A stretch of DNA of 64,000 nucleotides from Pseudomonas brassicacearum. GTDB taxonomy: Bacteria; Pseudomonadota; Gammaproteobacteria; Pseudomonadales; Pseudomonadaceae. The notes beneath the pieces were generated by a model. The model was not told the origin of the DNA. It did no database searches and was given only the letters and a program-made list of their open reading frames with translations. The stretch lies in contig NZ_CP045701.2 in the NCBI RefSeq assembly GCF_009601685.2, positions 2,356,001 to 2,420,000 on the forward strand, read 5' to 3'. Position 1 is the first letter of the stretch. The number at the start of each line of letters is the position of its first letter. This document shows, one piece after another, positions 48,200-57,468 of this stretch. The translations under genes were made by a program, and so were the position numbers.

Positions 48200-49309
48200 G
48201 TGTTGACGAGAAGAAAGTTCATCGCTACTGCAGCAGTAACGGGGGTGGGTGCCGCAGGGGCCCTTGCGTTCCACACCTCGAGCAAGGGCAGTGTGGAATA
48301 TGAGCATGCCGTGAAGCAGATATGGCGTCACAGCGAACTCGATTCGAGTAACGTTCCGGCAGTACTGCGCGAACTTGTGCGCTACGCAACCCTAGCGCCA
48401 TCCAGTCACAACACCCAGTGCTGGAAGTTCGGGCTGGACGATCAGTCGATTTCAATCCGGCCTGACTATCAACGCAGATGTCCGATTGTCGATCCAGACG
48501 ATCACCACCTTTTTGTCAGCCTCGGCTGCGCCGCCGAGAACCTTGTGCAGGCAGCGGCAGCGATGGGCTTTAGGGGTGATGCCGTTTTCAATACCGGGAA
48601 AAACGAATCATGGAACATCTCCTTGGAGCGCGCAGCGCAGGTCCGAACTCCGCTTTTCGAGGCAATTCCGCGTCGGCAGTCGACCAGGGCCGAATTTGAT
48701 GCCAAGCCTCTTTCAAACGACGAACTGCGGCTTCTGGAAATAGCCGGCTCGGGAAATGGCGTTCGGGTTCAGTTGCTCACGGATAAACAGGACATGGAGA
48801 ATGTCCTTGACTTCGTGGTTCAGGGAAACACCGCACAGATGCGTGATCCGGCATTTGTGCGCGAACTCAAAGAATGGTTGCGTTTCAACGGAGGACAGGC
48901 CGCGAGGCAGGGCGACGGACTGTTTACAGGTTCTTCCGGCAACCCAACGGTCCCCAGTTGGCTTGGTGGCCTGATGTTTGATTTCTTTTTTTCCGAAGAG
49001 TCCGAGAATGACAAGTACGCGCGACATGTTCGGAGCTCCTCCGGCATTGCGGTATTTGTTTCAGCGCTTGAGGACAAGCATCACTGGATCGAGGTGGGGC
49101 GTGCCTTTCAACGGTTTGCTTTGCAGGCAACGGCGATGGATATTCGAACCGCTCACCTTAATCAGCCGGTGGAAGTCGCGTCACTCAGGCCGCAGTTCGC
49201 CAAATCAATCGGTATCTTGGGTCAAAGGCCTGATCTTGTCATTCGATTCGGTCCTGGACCCGAGATGCCCAGATCCTTGAGGCGCCCAATTGAAACCGTA
49301 CTGTTGTAG
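48200..49309 (+). CDS. Tat-exported nitroreductase-like (Acg family) protein
   Basis: 369 residues. MLTRRKFIATAAVTGVGAAGALAF is a twin-arginine signal. Later parts are nitroreductase-like: RYATLAPSSHNTQCWKF (FMN-binding Arg/Ser-Ser-His-Asn), RRQSTRAEFDAKPL, and AFQRFALQATAMDIRTAHLNQPVEV near the C-terminus. Acg-type proteins bind FMN but may act in flavin storage rather than reduction. GTG 48200 has GGGAGG ten bases before. Alone, 34 bp after an attC-like remnant. Confidence 0.82.
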   Translation: MLTRRKFIATAAVTGVGAAGALAFHTSSKGSVEYEHAVKQIWRHSELDSSNVPAVLRELVRYATLAPSSHNTQCWKFGLDDQSISIRPDYQRRCPIVDPDDHHLFVSLGCAAENLVQAAAAMGFRGDAVFNTGKNESWNISLERAAQVRTPLFEAIPRRQSTRAEFDAKPLSNDELRLLEIAGSGNGVRVQLLTDKQDMENVLDFVVQGNTAQMRDPAFVRELKEWLRFNGGQAARQGDGLFTGSSGNPTVPSWLGGLMFDFFFSEESENDKYARHVRSSSGIAVFVSALEDKHHWIEVGRAFQRFALQATAMDIRTAHLNQPVEVASLRPQFAKSIGILGQRPDLVIRFGPGPEMPRSLRRPIETVLL

Positions 49310-49441
49310 ACGCCTGACCATTCGTTCCAGCGGACGTTGGGGTGAAACAGGTGTGAACCTATTTCAGGACCACCTTGCTGTAGGGTACCGGCATGGTGGC
49401 GATCCGGTTTTCCACCTGATTACCTCCCCAGAGCCGGTTGA

Positions 49442-50305
49442 CTACGCCTGAAGTCTTAGCGCGCTGATGATAAAAGCATGAAGGCTATTGACTGCTTTAG
49501 ACCCGCGAGAGGTTCGGCTACGTAGAATCGACACTTCCATAGGTTCAATGTTTCCTAAGCCGTGCTCGTTGCTTAAGACGTGAAGCGATGGCTGCACGCT
49601 GCACTGAGTGATCGCGGCGATAGCGAGTCCTCCCTCGACTGCGGCCACCTGGCCAGCAAGACTGGAGCTGTTGTATACCACCTTGAATTCACGTCCCTGC
49701 TGGGTCAGTGAGTTCACTGCATAGCGTCGAGCCAGGCTCTCTCTTTCGTAGACTGCAATGGGCACCGGGTCTCGCCTCCATAGTTCGAATTGGGGTGAAC
49801 CCACCCAGACCATGGGTTCTTTGAAGAGGAATGTGCCGCTTTGAGGCGTGTCTCTGGACACCAGCGCAAGATCAAGATCGCCGCTTCGCACACGTGGTAT
49901 CAGCGTGGTCGACTGTTCACAGGTCAACTCTATTTCCACGCCTGCGTAGCGCGGCGAAAAGCGCTTCAGAACTGGCGTGAGATACTTTGCCGCGTAGTCC
50001 TCCGCGACGCCAAGGCGGATTCGTCCGGTTAACTCTTCACCGTGAAATGCCGCTTGGGCTTCGGCGTGGAGCGCAAGTATGCGACGGGCGTAGCCCAGCA
50101 GCGTCTGGCCGTCAGCGGTCAGGTGTAGGTGCCTCGGGCCACGACTCAATAGCGGCCGTCCAAGGGCTGCCTCCAGCTTCTTCATCTGCATGCTGACAGC
50201 TGATTGCGATCTGTTGACCTCGTGGGCTGCACCCGATAGCGAACCTGCATCCACCACTGCCACGAAACACTTGAGCCAATCGGTCTGCAAATCGCTGGCA
50301 GGCAT
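49442..50305 (-). CDS. LysR-family transcriptional regulator
   Basis: 287 residues. N-terminal helix-turn-helix DWLKCFVAVVDAGSLSGAAHEVNRSQSAVSMQMKKLEAALGRPLLSR, then the LysR effector domain (about 90-285). Divergent from the LysE-family exporter gene, 112 bp apart, the classic arrangement in which the regulator controls the exporter. MPASDLQ at 50305 is chosen over the ATG three codons earlier. Confidence 0.9.
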   Translation of the reverse strand: MPASDLQTDWLKCFVAVVDAGSLSGAAHEVNRSQSAVSMQMKKLEAALGRPLLSRGPRHLHLTADGQTLLGYARRILALHAEAQAAFHGEELTGRIRLGVAEDYAAKYLTPVLKRFSPRYAGVEIELTCEQSTTLIPRVRSGDLDLALVSRDTPQSGTFLFKEPMVWVGSPQFELWRRDPVPIAVYERESLARRYAVNSLTQQGREFKVVYNSSSLAGQVAAVEGGLAIAAITQCSVQPSLHVLSNEHGLGNIEPMEVSILRSRTSRGSKAVNSLHAFIISALRLQA

Positions 50306-50416
50306 CGCTGTCACCTCTATTCGTTAATCGAATGGCTACGACGTAAATTATGCGCTTTTCATGGCGGTTGTTCACTCGCAGGATGCTGATCAGAATCGAC
50401 ACACTGGGATCGGATC

Positions 50417-51025
50417 ATGCCATTTGAGACTTGGTTGCTCTATCTGTTTACCTGCTGCGGCATAGCGATAGTGCCAGGACCCAATGCGCTCTTAGTGCTT
50501 ACCCATGGAGCCATTCATGGGAGCCGAAAAACGTTGTTCACTATCACGGGTGGCGTTCTCGGCTTTGCCGTCGTGCTTTCACTTTGCGCATTGGGATTGG
50601 GGGCGCTGATCCAGGCGTCGGCCACCTGGTTCACCGCGTTGAAGATAATCGGCGGGCTTTATCTGATCTGGTTGGGCTTCGGGCTTTGGCGTTCCCCACC
50701 CGTCAGTCTTGATGCGACGGGTACCAAGAACTTCCGAGGCCGGTCTCTGTTCCGCCAGGGGTTGGTATCGGCCATTTCAAATCCCAAGGCGCTGCTGCTA
50801 TTCACCGCATTTATCCCGCCATTCCTGGATCCTCACAGAAGCATCATCGCGCAGACGTTCGTCATCGCATTGACTTACGCCGTGGTGGAGTTCGTTGTTG
50901 AGTATCTAGTGGCCAGCGCTGCGCACCAGGTCAGGCCATGGTTAGCCCGAACCGGGCGGCGATTCAATAAAGTTTGTGGTGGTTTTTTTGTTCTTTTCGG
51001 GTTGGTTCTGCCCGTCCATGCTTGA
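50417..51025 (+). CDS. LysE/RhtB-family amino-acid exporter
   Basis: 202 residues, about six membrane segments. CCGIAIVPGPNALLVLTHGAIHGSRKTLFTITGGVLGFAVVLSL is the family signature region and GLVSAISNPKALLLFTAFIPPFLDP the mid-protein one. Exports an amino acid or homoserine-like compound. Divergent from the LysR gene. Its last 84 bases overlap the tail of the convergent AraC gene. Confidence 0.9.
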   Translation: MPFETWLLYLFTCCGIAIVPGPNALLVLTHGAIHGSRKTLFTITGGVLGFAVVLSLCALGLGALIQASATWFTALKIIGGLYLIWLGFGLWRSPPVSLDATGTKNFRGRSLFRQGLVSAISNPKALLLFTAFIPPFLDPHRSIIAQTFVIALTYAVVEFVVEYLVASAAHQVRPWLARTGRRFNKVCGGFFVLFGLVLPVHA

Positions 51026-51847
51026 AGCCATGCTTCGTTTTGGAGCCGACGGCGGCAGCGCCCCGCGTTGTGCAAAATACTGTGCGGGCGTGCTCCCCAG
51101 TGCCTTTTTGAACATGGTGATAAAGGCGTTGACCGAGTTATAGCCCAGCTCGGTTGCAACGTTCTGCACCTTCGCACCACTGGCCAATTCTCGCAGTGCC
51201 ACGACAAGGTGCAACTGTTGCCGCCAGCGTCCAAACGTAAGGCCCGTCTCACGAATCATCAATCGAGACAGCGACCTGTCGCTCATCGCCACGCGTTTGG
51301 CCCACTCGGCTGACGTACTGCGGTCGGAAGGGGAGAGCGTCAGTGCATGTGCTATCGCACGAATTTTTGGATGGCTGGAGATGGGGAGGTTGAAGCGCTC
51401 GCGCGGCATTTCGACCAGTTCGTCGAGGATCACTCTCGCAAGCCTGGCGGCATGGCCAACCGAAGGATAATCGGCAGGCTCCTGTGCCAGCCGATCAACC
51501 ATTTCCCGGATCATTGGGGAGATGGACAGCGTGCAGCAATCCTCGGGTAGGTTCGCCGCTCCGGGGTTCACGAAAAGATAATTGAGCCGGGCATTCGCTG
51601 TCGCCCGTGCGCTATGGGGCACGCCGCCCGGAATCCAGACACCGCAGTTGGGCGGTACGATCCAGATCTCGTTGTCGGCAGTACAAGTGACCGCCCCGTG
51701 CAATGCAAGGATCAGTTGGCCCTTGCGATGCACATGCGTTGGCACTTCCGCCTGGTGATCTGCAAAGTCGAGCTGCCGGGCCACCGCCGGCCGATCCGTG
51801 AGGTCAGGGTCGAAGACGGAAACGGCTGATTGTGTGGGCGGCATCAA
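50942..51847 (-). CDS. AraC-family transcriptional regulator
   Basis: 301 residues. An N-terminal cupin sensor (about 30-110: VPTHVHRKGQLILALHGAVTC, WIVPPNCGVWIPGGVPHS) and C-terminal AraC helix-turn-helix pair (about 180-265: WAKRVAMSDRSLSRLMIRETGLTFGRWRQQLHLVVALRELA, VATELGYNSVNAFITMFKKALGSTPAQYF). About 35 residues after the normal end are coded antisense to the LysE gene and may be a run-on tail. Divergent from the efflux genes, which it probably controls. Confidence 0.88.
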   Translation of the reverse strand: MMPPTQSAVSVFDPDLTDRPAVARQLDFADHQAEVPTHVHRKGQLILALHGAVTCTADNEIWIVPPNCGVWIPGGVPHSARATANARLNYLFVNPGAANLPEDCCTLSISPMIREMVDRLAQEPADYPSVGHAARLARVILDELVEMPRERFNLPISSHPKIRAIAHALTLSPSDRSTSAEWAKRVAMSDRSLSRLMIRETGLTFGRWRQQLHLVVALRELASGAKVQNVATELGYNSVNAFITMFKKALGSTPAQYFAQRGALPPSAPKRSMASSMDGQNQPEKNKKTTTNFIESPPGSG

Positions 51848-51921
51848 GTTGGCAGTTTTTAGGGATATTTTGGAAGAATACTGAATTTATTTGCTTTTGC
51901 AACGCAGCAATAATGGTTCGC

Positions 51922-54033
51922 ATGAACATCCTATCTGCTGTGAACAAACCACCTGGGCGCGCCGCCGTCGGCATAGCGCACGCGGTAGTGTCTCTCCTGC
52001 AAACTCCTGCCATGAGGGCAGATGTGGATGCGGTGCTGTTTTCGGCGAAGAGCTTTGCCGCAGCGATGTTGGCCTACTATGTTTCGCTGCGTATAGGACT
52101 TGCCAATCCTTACTGGGCAATAGTGACCGTCTACATCGTCTCGCAGACCTCGGCGGGTGCGTCGCTCAGTCGCGGTGTCTATCGCTTCGTGGGAACCCTC
52201 GTCGGGGCGGCGGCAACGGTGGCAATCATTCCGAATTTCGTGAACGACCCTATCGTATGCAGCGTGGTGCTCGCCTGCTGGATCGGCCTGTGTCTTTATT
52301 TCTCGCTGCTTGATCGCACGCCAAGAGCCTATGCTTTCGTTCTTGCCGGTTATACCGCGAGCCTGATCGGATTTCCCAGCGTCCTTGATCCAGGCACGGT
52401 GTTTGATACAGCTTCCGTGCGGGTCCAGGAAATCTCCATCGGGATACTGTGTGCCGTTCTAGTGCATCGCTACATCCTGCCCAAACGTATGACGGGTCAG
52501 TTCATTGGCAAGCTGTTGGCAGCGCTGCGGGACGCCCGTCAATTGGCAGCCGATGCCTTGAAGGGAACGCCGAGTGAGAATCGTCGCGATCGGACCCAGC
52601 TTGCAGTGGATCTTCTTGCCCTTCAGGGGCTTGCTTCGCACCTGCCCTATGATCCGGCCCCTGCGCTGCGGCACGAGTCGGTACAACTGATCCATGACCG
52701 GCTCGCGCGATTGCTTGCGCTCGCTGCGGAGATCGAAGACCGGATCCATTCCCTGGGTGTGGGCGGCTACAACTCACCCGATGAACTGGTCGCTTTGCTC
52801 GATGATCTCGCGACGTGGACCTGCGCTGTCGAGGCGACCGACCGGGAGCGCGTCGCGAAATGCTTAATCGCCCGCGCGCGGGCGATCAACAAACGTCTCG
52901 GCGTAGGTGACGCAACGCCAGGCGTCAGGCTCGCCGCTAATCTCGCCGGTTATCTTGGCGAAATGATCGGCCTGCTCCAGGACTGCGACAACCTGGGGCG
53001 CCACATCGTGACTGCCGAGCAATCACGCGAGACGACAGCGCTTCATTGGCCCAAGCCCGCGAAGGGCTACATCTATCACCGCGATCGCTGGATGGCGGGC
53101 CGGGCCGCGTTGGGTGCCATCGTCGGCATCCTGATCAGCTGCGCTTTCTGGATCTGGTCGGCCTGGCCTGAGGGCGGGACGGCCGTATCGATTTTCGGCG
53201 TATGTTGCACGCTGTTCGGAAATGTCGATGCGCCAGCCCCTAACGTCATCAAATATATGCTCGGCTCGATCTATGGAGTGGTCATCAGCTTTGCCTATAG
53301 CTTCGTCATTCTTCCCCAGGTCACGGACTTCGCTCTCCTTGTTGCGGTGCTGGCACCGGCGTTCCTGTTCGCGGGTTCCCTGCAAGCGCGTCCGCCGACA
53401 ACGTTCATGGCGCTCGGTATCACCCTGACCATTCCGATTCTTTCAGGGTTGCGCGCCACCTACGCCGGCGACTTCGCTGCATCCCTCAATACCGTTGTTG
53501 CGCTCTTCGCGGCGGTCGGATTCGGGGCGGTCAGTATGACCTTGTTCCAGACCGTCCCGGTCGACGCAGCGATCAGCCGGCTGCTTCGATTGAGTCGCAG
53601 GGGCGTCAGCCGTCGAGCGCTGGGTGAGGTACCCGATGACCGGCATTGGACGAACCTTATGATCGATCGGACGGCGCTGCTGCTACCCAGGTTACGGGTG
53701 TCCAACAAAGGTTATTCAGATGTTCTCGACGATACCTTGCACCATCTGCGCGTCGGCCACGCTGTTGGATCGCTTCGCAAGATCATCCCGCAGGTCGACG
53801 GCGACATCGCCGAAAAACTGGGTGAGCTGCTTTTCGCGATCGCCGCACGCTTCAGCGCCAGAGACCTTAAGGATCATGTTGATCCGACCGGTTTTGACCA
53901 GCGTATCGAGACCTTGCAGGCGATGATCGCTGACAGCTCGATCAACGACCGCTCGCGGATCGCCGAGCTGCTCATGGACCTTAGGTTTGCCCTAGGTCTC
54001 AGTCATACGGCGAGTGCGCCTCATGATCGTTGA
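51922..54033 (+). CDS. FUSC-family efflux membrane protein (AaeB-like)
   Basis: 703 residues. Two blocks of about five membrane segments each (about 35-175 and 395-540) with cytosolic domains after each: the fusaric-acid-resistance/AaeB layout. Signature pieces are MLAYYVSLRIGLANPYWAIVTVYIVSQ and GRAALGAIVGILISCAFWIWSAWPEGGTAVSIFGVCC. Exports aromatic carboxylates or similar toxic acids. ATG 51922 chosen; earlier in-frame starts exist back to 51832 but overlap the AraC promoter region. First of three overlapping genes. Confidence 0.87.
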   Translation: MNILSAVNKPPGRAAVGIAHAVVSLLQTPAMRADVDAVLFSAKSFAAAMLAYYVSLRIGLANPYWAIVTVYIVSQTSAGASLSRGVYRFVGTLVGAAATVAIIPNFVNDPIVCSVVLACWIGLCLYFSLLDRTPRAYAFVLAGYTASLIGFPSVLDPGTVFDTASVRVQEISIGILCAVLVHRYILPKRMTGQFIGKLLAALRDARQLAADALKGTPSENRRDRTQLAVDLLALQGLASHLPYDPAPALRHESVQLIHDRLARLLALAAEIEDRIHSLGVGGYNSPDELVALLDDLATWTCAVEATDRERVAKCLIARARAINKRLGVGDATPGVRLAANLAGYLGEMIGLLQDCDNLGRHIVTAEQSRETTALHWPKPAKGYIYHRDRWMAGRAALGAIVGILISCAFWIWSAWPEGGTAVSIFGVCCTLFGNVDAPAPNVIKYMLGSIYGVVISFAYSFVILPQVTDFALLVAVLAPAFLFAGSLQARPPTTFMALGITLTIPILSGLRATYAGDFAASLNTVVALFAAVGFGAVSMTLFQTVPVDAAISRLLRLSRRGVSRRALGEVPDDRHWTNLMIDRTALLLPRLRVSNKGYSDVLDDTLHHLRVGHAVGSLRKIIPQVDGDIAEKLGELLFAIAARFSARDLKDHVDPTGFDQRIETLQAMIADSSINDRSRIAELLMDLRFALGLSHTASAPHDR

Positions 54034-54238
54034 TCTCGACGTCGGTGGCGTCCTCATCCCCGGGTTACTGGCGCTGGTATTCGTCGCCATTTTTGCCACC
54101 ATCGCGATAATCCGCGTCCTCTGCGTCGTGGGCATCTACCGCCTGTTCGTTCACTGGCCGCTCGTCGAACTCGCCATTTTCGCGCTCATCTACGGTTTGC
54201 TCGTGCAGCACCTGCCCTCAATCGGACACTTATCTTGA
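54023..54238 (+). CDS. DUF1656 small membrane protein (AaeX-like)
   Basis: 71 residues: IVDLDVGGVLIPGLLALVFVAIFATIAIIRVLCVVGIYRLFVHWPLVELAIFALIYGLLV, two membrane helices as in AaeX. Overlaps the FUSC stop by 11 bases and the HlyD-type start by four. A constant companion of AaeA/AaeB systems, exact role unknown. Confidence 0.87.
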   Translation: MIVDLDVGGVLIPGLLALVFVAIFATIAIIRVLCVVGIYRLFVHWPLVELAIFALIYGLLVQHLPSIGHLS

Positions 54239-55101
54239 AGCCTGTTCTATCCTTGCTCAGCCGCTATGCCCTGACTCTTTGCCTCGTTGCTGGCGCCACG
54301 CTCATTGCGCTGGGGGCGTGGAACCATCACGAGCGAACGCCCTGGACTCGCGACGGGCGAGTGAGCGCCGATGTCGTGCAAATTGCACCGGAAGTCTCCG
54401 GCACTGTCAGTGCCGTCCCGATCGTTGATAACCAGTATGTCCATCGGGGTGACATTCTTTATGTGATCGACCCGCAGCGGTATCGGCTCGCATTGGCGTC
54501 GGCCGAAGCCGACGTCGAAGCCAAGCGCCAGGATAGGCTCGTTCGCCAGGCGGCGGCGCGGCGGCGTGGCCAACTCCGCGATATCGTGTCTCAAGAAGAT
54601 ATTCAGAAAACAGGAGGCGCGGCTGCAGTGGCGGGCGCCACCTATCAAGCAGCGCTGGCGGCTCTGGACCTCGCCAAACTCAATCTCGCCCGCTCGACTA
54701 TCCGCTCGCCGGTCGATGGCTATGTCACTAACCTGAGGTTGCGCCCTGGTGACTATGCGACGGCCGGTTCGACAACGGTTGCTATCCTCGACGCGGCGAG
54801 CTTCTGGATCACTGGTTATTTTGAGGAGACGAAAATCCGGCAGATCCGCGTCGGCAACCCGGCGCAGATCATGCTGATGGGCTTTGATCAGCCTGTATCG
54901 GGGCATGTCGAAAGCATCGGTCGCGGCATCGAGAACAGTAACGATTCGCCAGGTCATCTCGGCCTGCCAAATGTGGCGGCGACATTTACCTGGGTGCGTC
55001 TCGCGCAGCGGATCCCGGTTCGTATCCATATCGATAGGGTGCCACCGGGCGTTGAGTTGGTCGCAGGCATGACCGCGAGTGTTGAGATCATCCCGCTTTG
55101 A
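54235..55101 (+). CDS. HlyD-family membrane fusion protein (AaeA-like)
   Basis: 288 residues from a TTG that overlaps the DUF1656 stop (TTGA). N-terminal anchor YALTLCLVAGATLIALGAW, lipoyl half RDGRVSADVVQIAPEVSGTVSAVPIVDNQYVHRGDILYVIDP, short hairpin, second lipoyl half STIRSPVDGYVTNLRLRPGDYATAG and barrel domain. It links the FUSC pump to an outer-membrane factor, which is not encoded here. Confidence 0.9.
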   Translation: MKPVLSLLSRYALTLCLVAGATLIALGAWNHHERTPWTRDGRVSADVVQIAPEVSGTVSAVPIVDNQYVHRGDILYVIDPQRYRLALASAEADVEAKRQDRLVRQAAARRRGQLRDIVSQEDIQKTGGAAAVAGATYQAALAALDLAKLNLARSTIRSPVDGYVTNLRLRPGDYATAGSTTVAILDAASFWITGYFEETKIRQIRVGNPAQIMLMGFDQPVSGHVESIGRGIENSNDSPGHLGLPNVAATFTWVRLAQRIPVRIHIDRVPPGVELVAGMTASVEIIPL

Positions 55102-55138
55102 GGCGTTGTGCTTTTCAGCCAGCCAGCCAGCCAATCAA

Positions 55139-55876
55139 TCAGGGCAGGGCATGCCCCTCTAAAATCTCGAATCCGTCGTCAATGGGGGCGTAAGCAACAA
55201 CTTCTCGGGTCTTATCAATGGAAAGGCGCTTGTATCTATTGTCTGATACGCCATGAATCACATGGAACCCGTTCAGCTCTGCATCCACGCAACTTCTAAG
55301 TAAAGCTACGACATCCCTCTCGCTGATAAATGCAGCTACATCTCTGTGGCTGTGGGTCTCTCCATGCTGAAACTCGGCTACGTTTGCAATGCGGACTGCA
55401 ATGGTTGTCATTTGACCATCGTTTGCATACATCGATGCGAGAGCCTCCCCAAATGCTTTGCTGACCCCATAAAGATTTCCTGGCCTGGGCGACATATATT
55501 CATGTACCTGGACGTCTTTGGGGTAACCCTCAATGGCCTGGGCACTGCTCGCAAATATGAACCGCCTGCAACCTTGTGCCTTCGCGGCGAACAGCATGTT
55601 GTAGGTGCCAACAATATTTACAGGCAGGAGGGAAGTCATGAAGTTAGCGTCTGGACTCGGGTCAGCAGCTAGATGAATCACGGTGTCGATGCCTTCGCAG
55701 GCCTCAAGGCAGCTTGACTGATCCCTGACATCAAGAGAGAAACTTTGTGCGGATTTCGGAAATTTCTGTACATCTATATCAGCAAGACGCAAATCCAATC
55801 TATCGGCTTGCGCTGTCCAAAAAGCAGTGCCAATCCTACCCGCCGCTCCTGTGACTAAAATTTTTCGCGCGCTCAT
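55139..55876 (-). CDS. NAD-dependent sugar epimerase/uronate-dehydrogenase-like protein
   Basis: 245-residue extended SDR: NAD motif VTGAAGRIGTAFW, HLAADPSPDANF, SSAQAIEGYP and YGVSKAFGE (Tyr-x-x-x-Lys). The absence of a C-terminal substrate-domain extension and the HLAADPSP segment are closest to uronate dehydrogenases, which oxidise glucuronate or galacturonate. Convergent with the efflux genes; no uronate genes nearby, so substrate is open. Confidence 0.8.
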   Translation of the reverse strand: MSARKILVTGAAGRIGTAFWTAQADRLDLRLADIDVQKFPKSAQSFSLDVRDQSSCLEACEGIDTVIHLAADPSPDANFMTSLLPVNIVGTYNMLFAAKAQGCRRFIFASSAQAIEGYPKDVQVHEYMSPRPGNLYGVSKAFGEALASMYANDGQMTTIAVRIANVAEFQHGETHSHRDVAAFISERDVVALLRSCVDAELNGFHVIHGVSDNRYKRLSIDKTREVVAYAPIDDGFEILEGHALP

Positions 55877-56072
55877 GTGTCTGCGTCCTTACCGTTAAGC
55901 TGCATTGAGCATTTGAGATCAGCAGTGCCTGATACATGTCGCACCGATCTAGGTGAGCGGTGGGGGCGGCCGATAGTATTTCAGAAACTTCGGCCCGCGC
56001 CGACTCAGATGGTGTCGGCTACAGTTCCTTGTAGCCTTAGGAATGTATCACGACCGCCACGGAATATTGATC

Positions 56073-56849
56073 ATGACGAAACACCCTCCGCTCCAATCGC
56101 TCGGCTGCGCTGAATGCCGCAACCGCGAGGCGTTGGGGTTTGATTTCACCATGGCCTTCCAGCCTATTTTCAACGTCCGGACACACGCTGCGTTTGCTTA
56201 TGAGGCGTTGGTCAGAGGCGTCAATGGCGAATCGGCTGGCTACATCCTGGGGCTCGTGAACGACAGCAACCGCTACCGCTTCGACCAGGCTTGCCGGGTG
56301 AAAGCCATCGAGGAATCCGCGAGGCTGGGCCTGCTGGACATTCCCGATTGCTTGCTGAGCATTAATTTCCTGCCCAACGCCGTATACCGGCCAGAGACGT
56401 GCATCCGGGCCACCCTGGAAGCGGCGCGCCTGACGCATTTCCCGCCAGAAAGGCTCATGTTCGAAGTGACCGAAGGCGAGAAGGTGGTCGACCCTGGGCA
56501 CCTCAAATCGATTTTCGTGGAGTACCAGCGCCAGGGTTTCATTACCGCCATCGACGATTTTGGCGCGGGCTATTCGGGCCTTAACCTGCTGGCCATGTTC
56601 CAGCCGCAGGTGCTGAAGATTGACATGGCACTGACCCGAGGCATCGATCGAGACCCGGTCAAACAAGCGATCGTTGAAGGTATCATCCTGGTCGCCAGGC
56701 GCTTGGATATCCTGATCATCGCCGAAGGTGTCGAGACCCGTGAAGAAAGCACGACGCTTCTAGGCATGGGAATCGAGCTGATGCAGGGATATTTGTATGC
56801 AAGGCCCGAGGTCGGTCATCTTCCGGCAGGATGCTTTGACTTGGGTTGA
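56073..56849 (+). CDS. EAL-domain protein, probable c-di-GMP phosphodiesterase
   Basis: 258 residues that are essentially one EAL domain. Motifs kept: FQPIFNVRTHAAFAYEALVRG (EAL), INFLPNA, FEVTEGE (Glu metal ligand), AIDDFGAGYSGLN (DDFG), LKIDMALTRG (Lys), IAEGVET and MQGYLYARPEV. Active-site residues look complete, so activity is likely. No sensor domain apart from a short Cys-containing N-terminus (GCAECRNRE). ATG 56073 with GGAA before it. Confidence 0.88.
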   Translation: MTKHPPLQSLGCAECRNREALGFDFTMAFQPIFNVRTHAAFAYEALVRGVNGESAGYILGLVNDSNRYRFDQACRVKAIEESARLGLLDIPDCLLSINFLPNAVYRPETCIRATLEAARLTHFPPERLMFEVTEGEKVVDPGHLKSIFVEYQRQGFITAIDDFGAGYSGLNLLAMFQPQVLKIDMALTRGIDRDPVKQAIVEGIILVARRLDILIIAEGVETREESTTLLGMGIELMQGYLYARPEVGHLPAGCFDLG

Positions 56850-56982
56850 TGTGTCCAAGCTCTTTATTCGTGTTTCCTGATGGGTGTGAACACTGCTAGT
56901 CCGTTGCCCATTCGTCATTCACCGCATTGTGTCCATGATATTCGATGGGCCATTATCGGGCCTCGACATAAGGACACGTCCC

Positions 56983-57468
56983 ATGCCCACGCCTGTACTC
57001 CACCTGTTGTGCGGTAAAATTGCTTCGGGAAAATCCACGCTGGCCCGATCGTTAAAGGCTGAACATTCAGCCATTTTGTTGAGCGAAGATCACTGGCTTT
57101 CAAAGCTCTACCCTGATCAGATCAAATCGGTAGCGGACTACGTCCTGCATGCGCGCCGGATCCGGGATGTCCTGGGGCCGCTGGTTATCGACATGCTCTG
57201 GACGGGGACTCCCGTGGTTCTCGATTTTCCTGCCAACACCCCAGCAGATCGTCATTGGCTGCGCAGCCTGGCTGACACTGCGAAAGTCCCTCACCGTGTT
57301 CACTACATTGAGGTGGACGATGACACCTGCCGCCGAAGACTGCACCACAGGAATGCGCGTGCCGAGCATGACTTCGCAGCCACTGATGCTGAATTCGACC
57401 TGATCACGAGCTACTTTCGTGCACCAGACCAGGTGGAAGGGCTCGATGTTGTCATACACCGAACGTGA
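56983..57468 (+). CDS. Small P-loop kinase-like protein
   Basis: 161 residues. Walker A GKIASGKSTLARSL near the N-terminus, LSEDHWLSKLYP, VVLDFPANTPADRHWL and a YIEVDDDTCRRRLHHRNA lid-like segment: layout of the AAA_33/zeta-toxin-like kinase family acting on small molecules. ATG 56983 has AAGGA eight bases before; the frame is open further upstream. Substrate unknown. Confidence 0.75.
   Translation: MPTPVLHLLCGKIASGKSTLARSLKAEHSAILLSEDHWLSKLYPDQIKSVADYVLHARRIRDVLGPLVIDMLWTGTPVVLDFPANTPADRHWLRSLADTAKVPHRVHYIEVDDDTCRRRLHHRNARAEHDFAATDAEFDLITSYFRAPDQVEGLDVVIHRT

Noticed and set aside
39152..48200. Integrase or transposase expected for a tRNA-targeted island
   Set aside because: No frame in this interval shows tyrosine-recombinase or transposase motifs, so no mobile-element gene is annotated.
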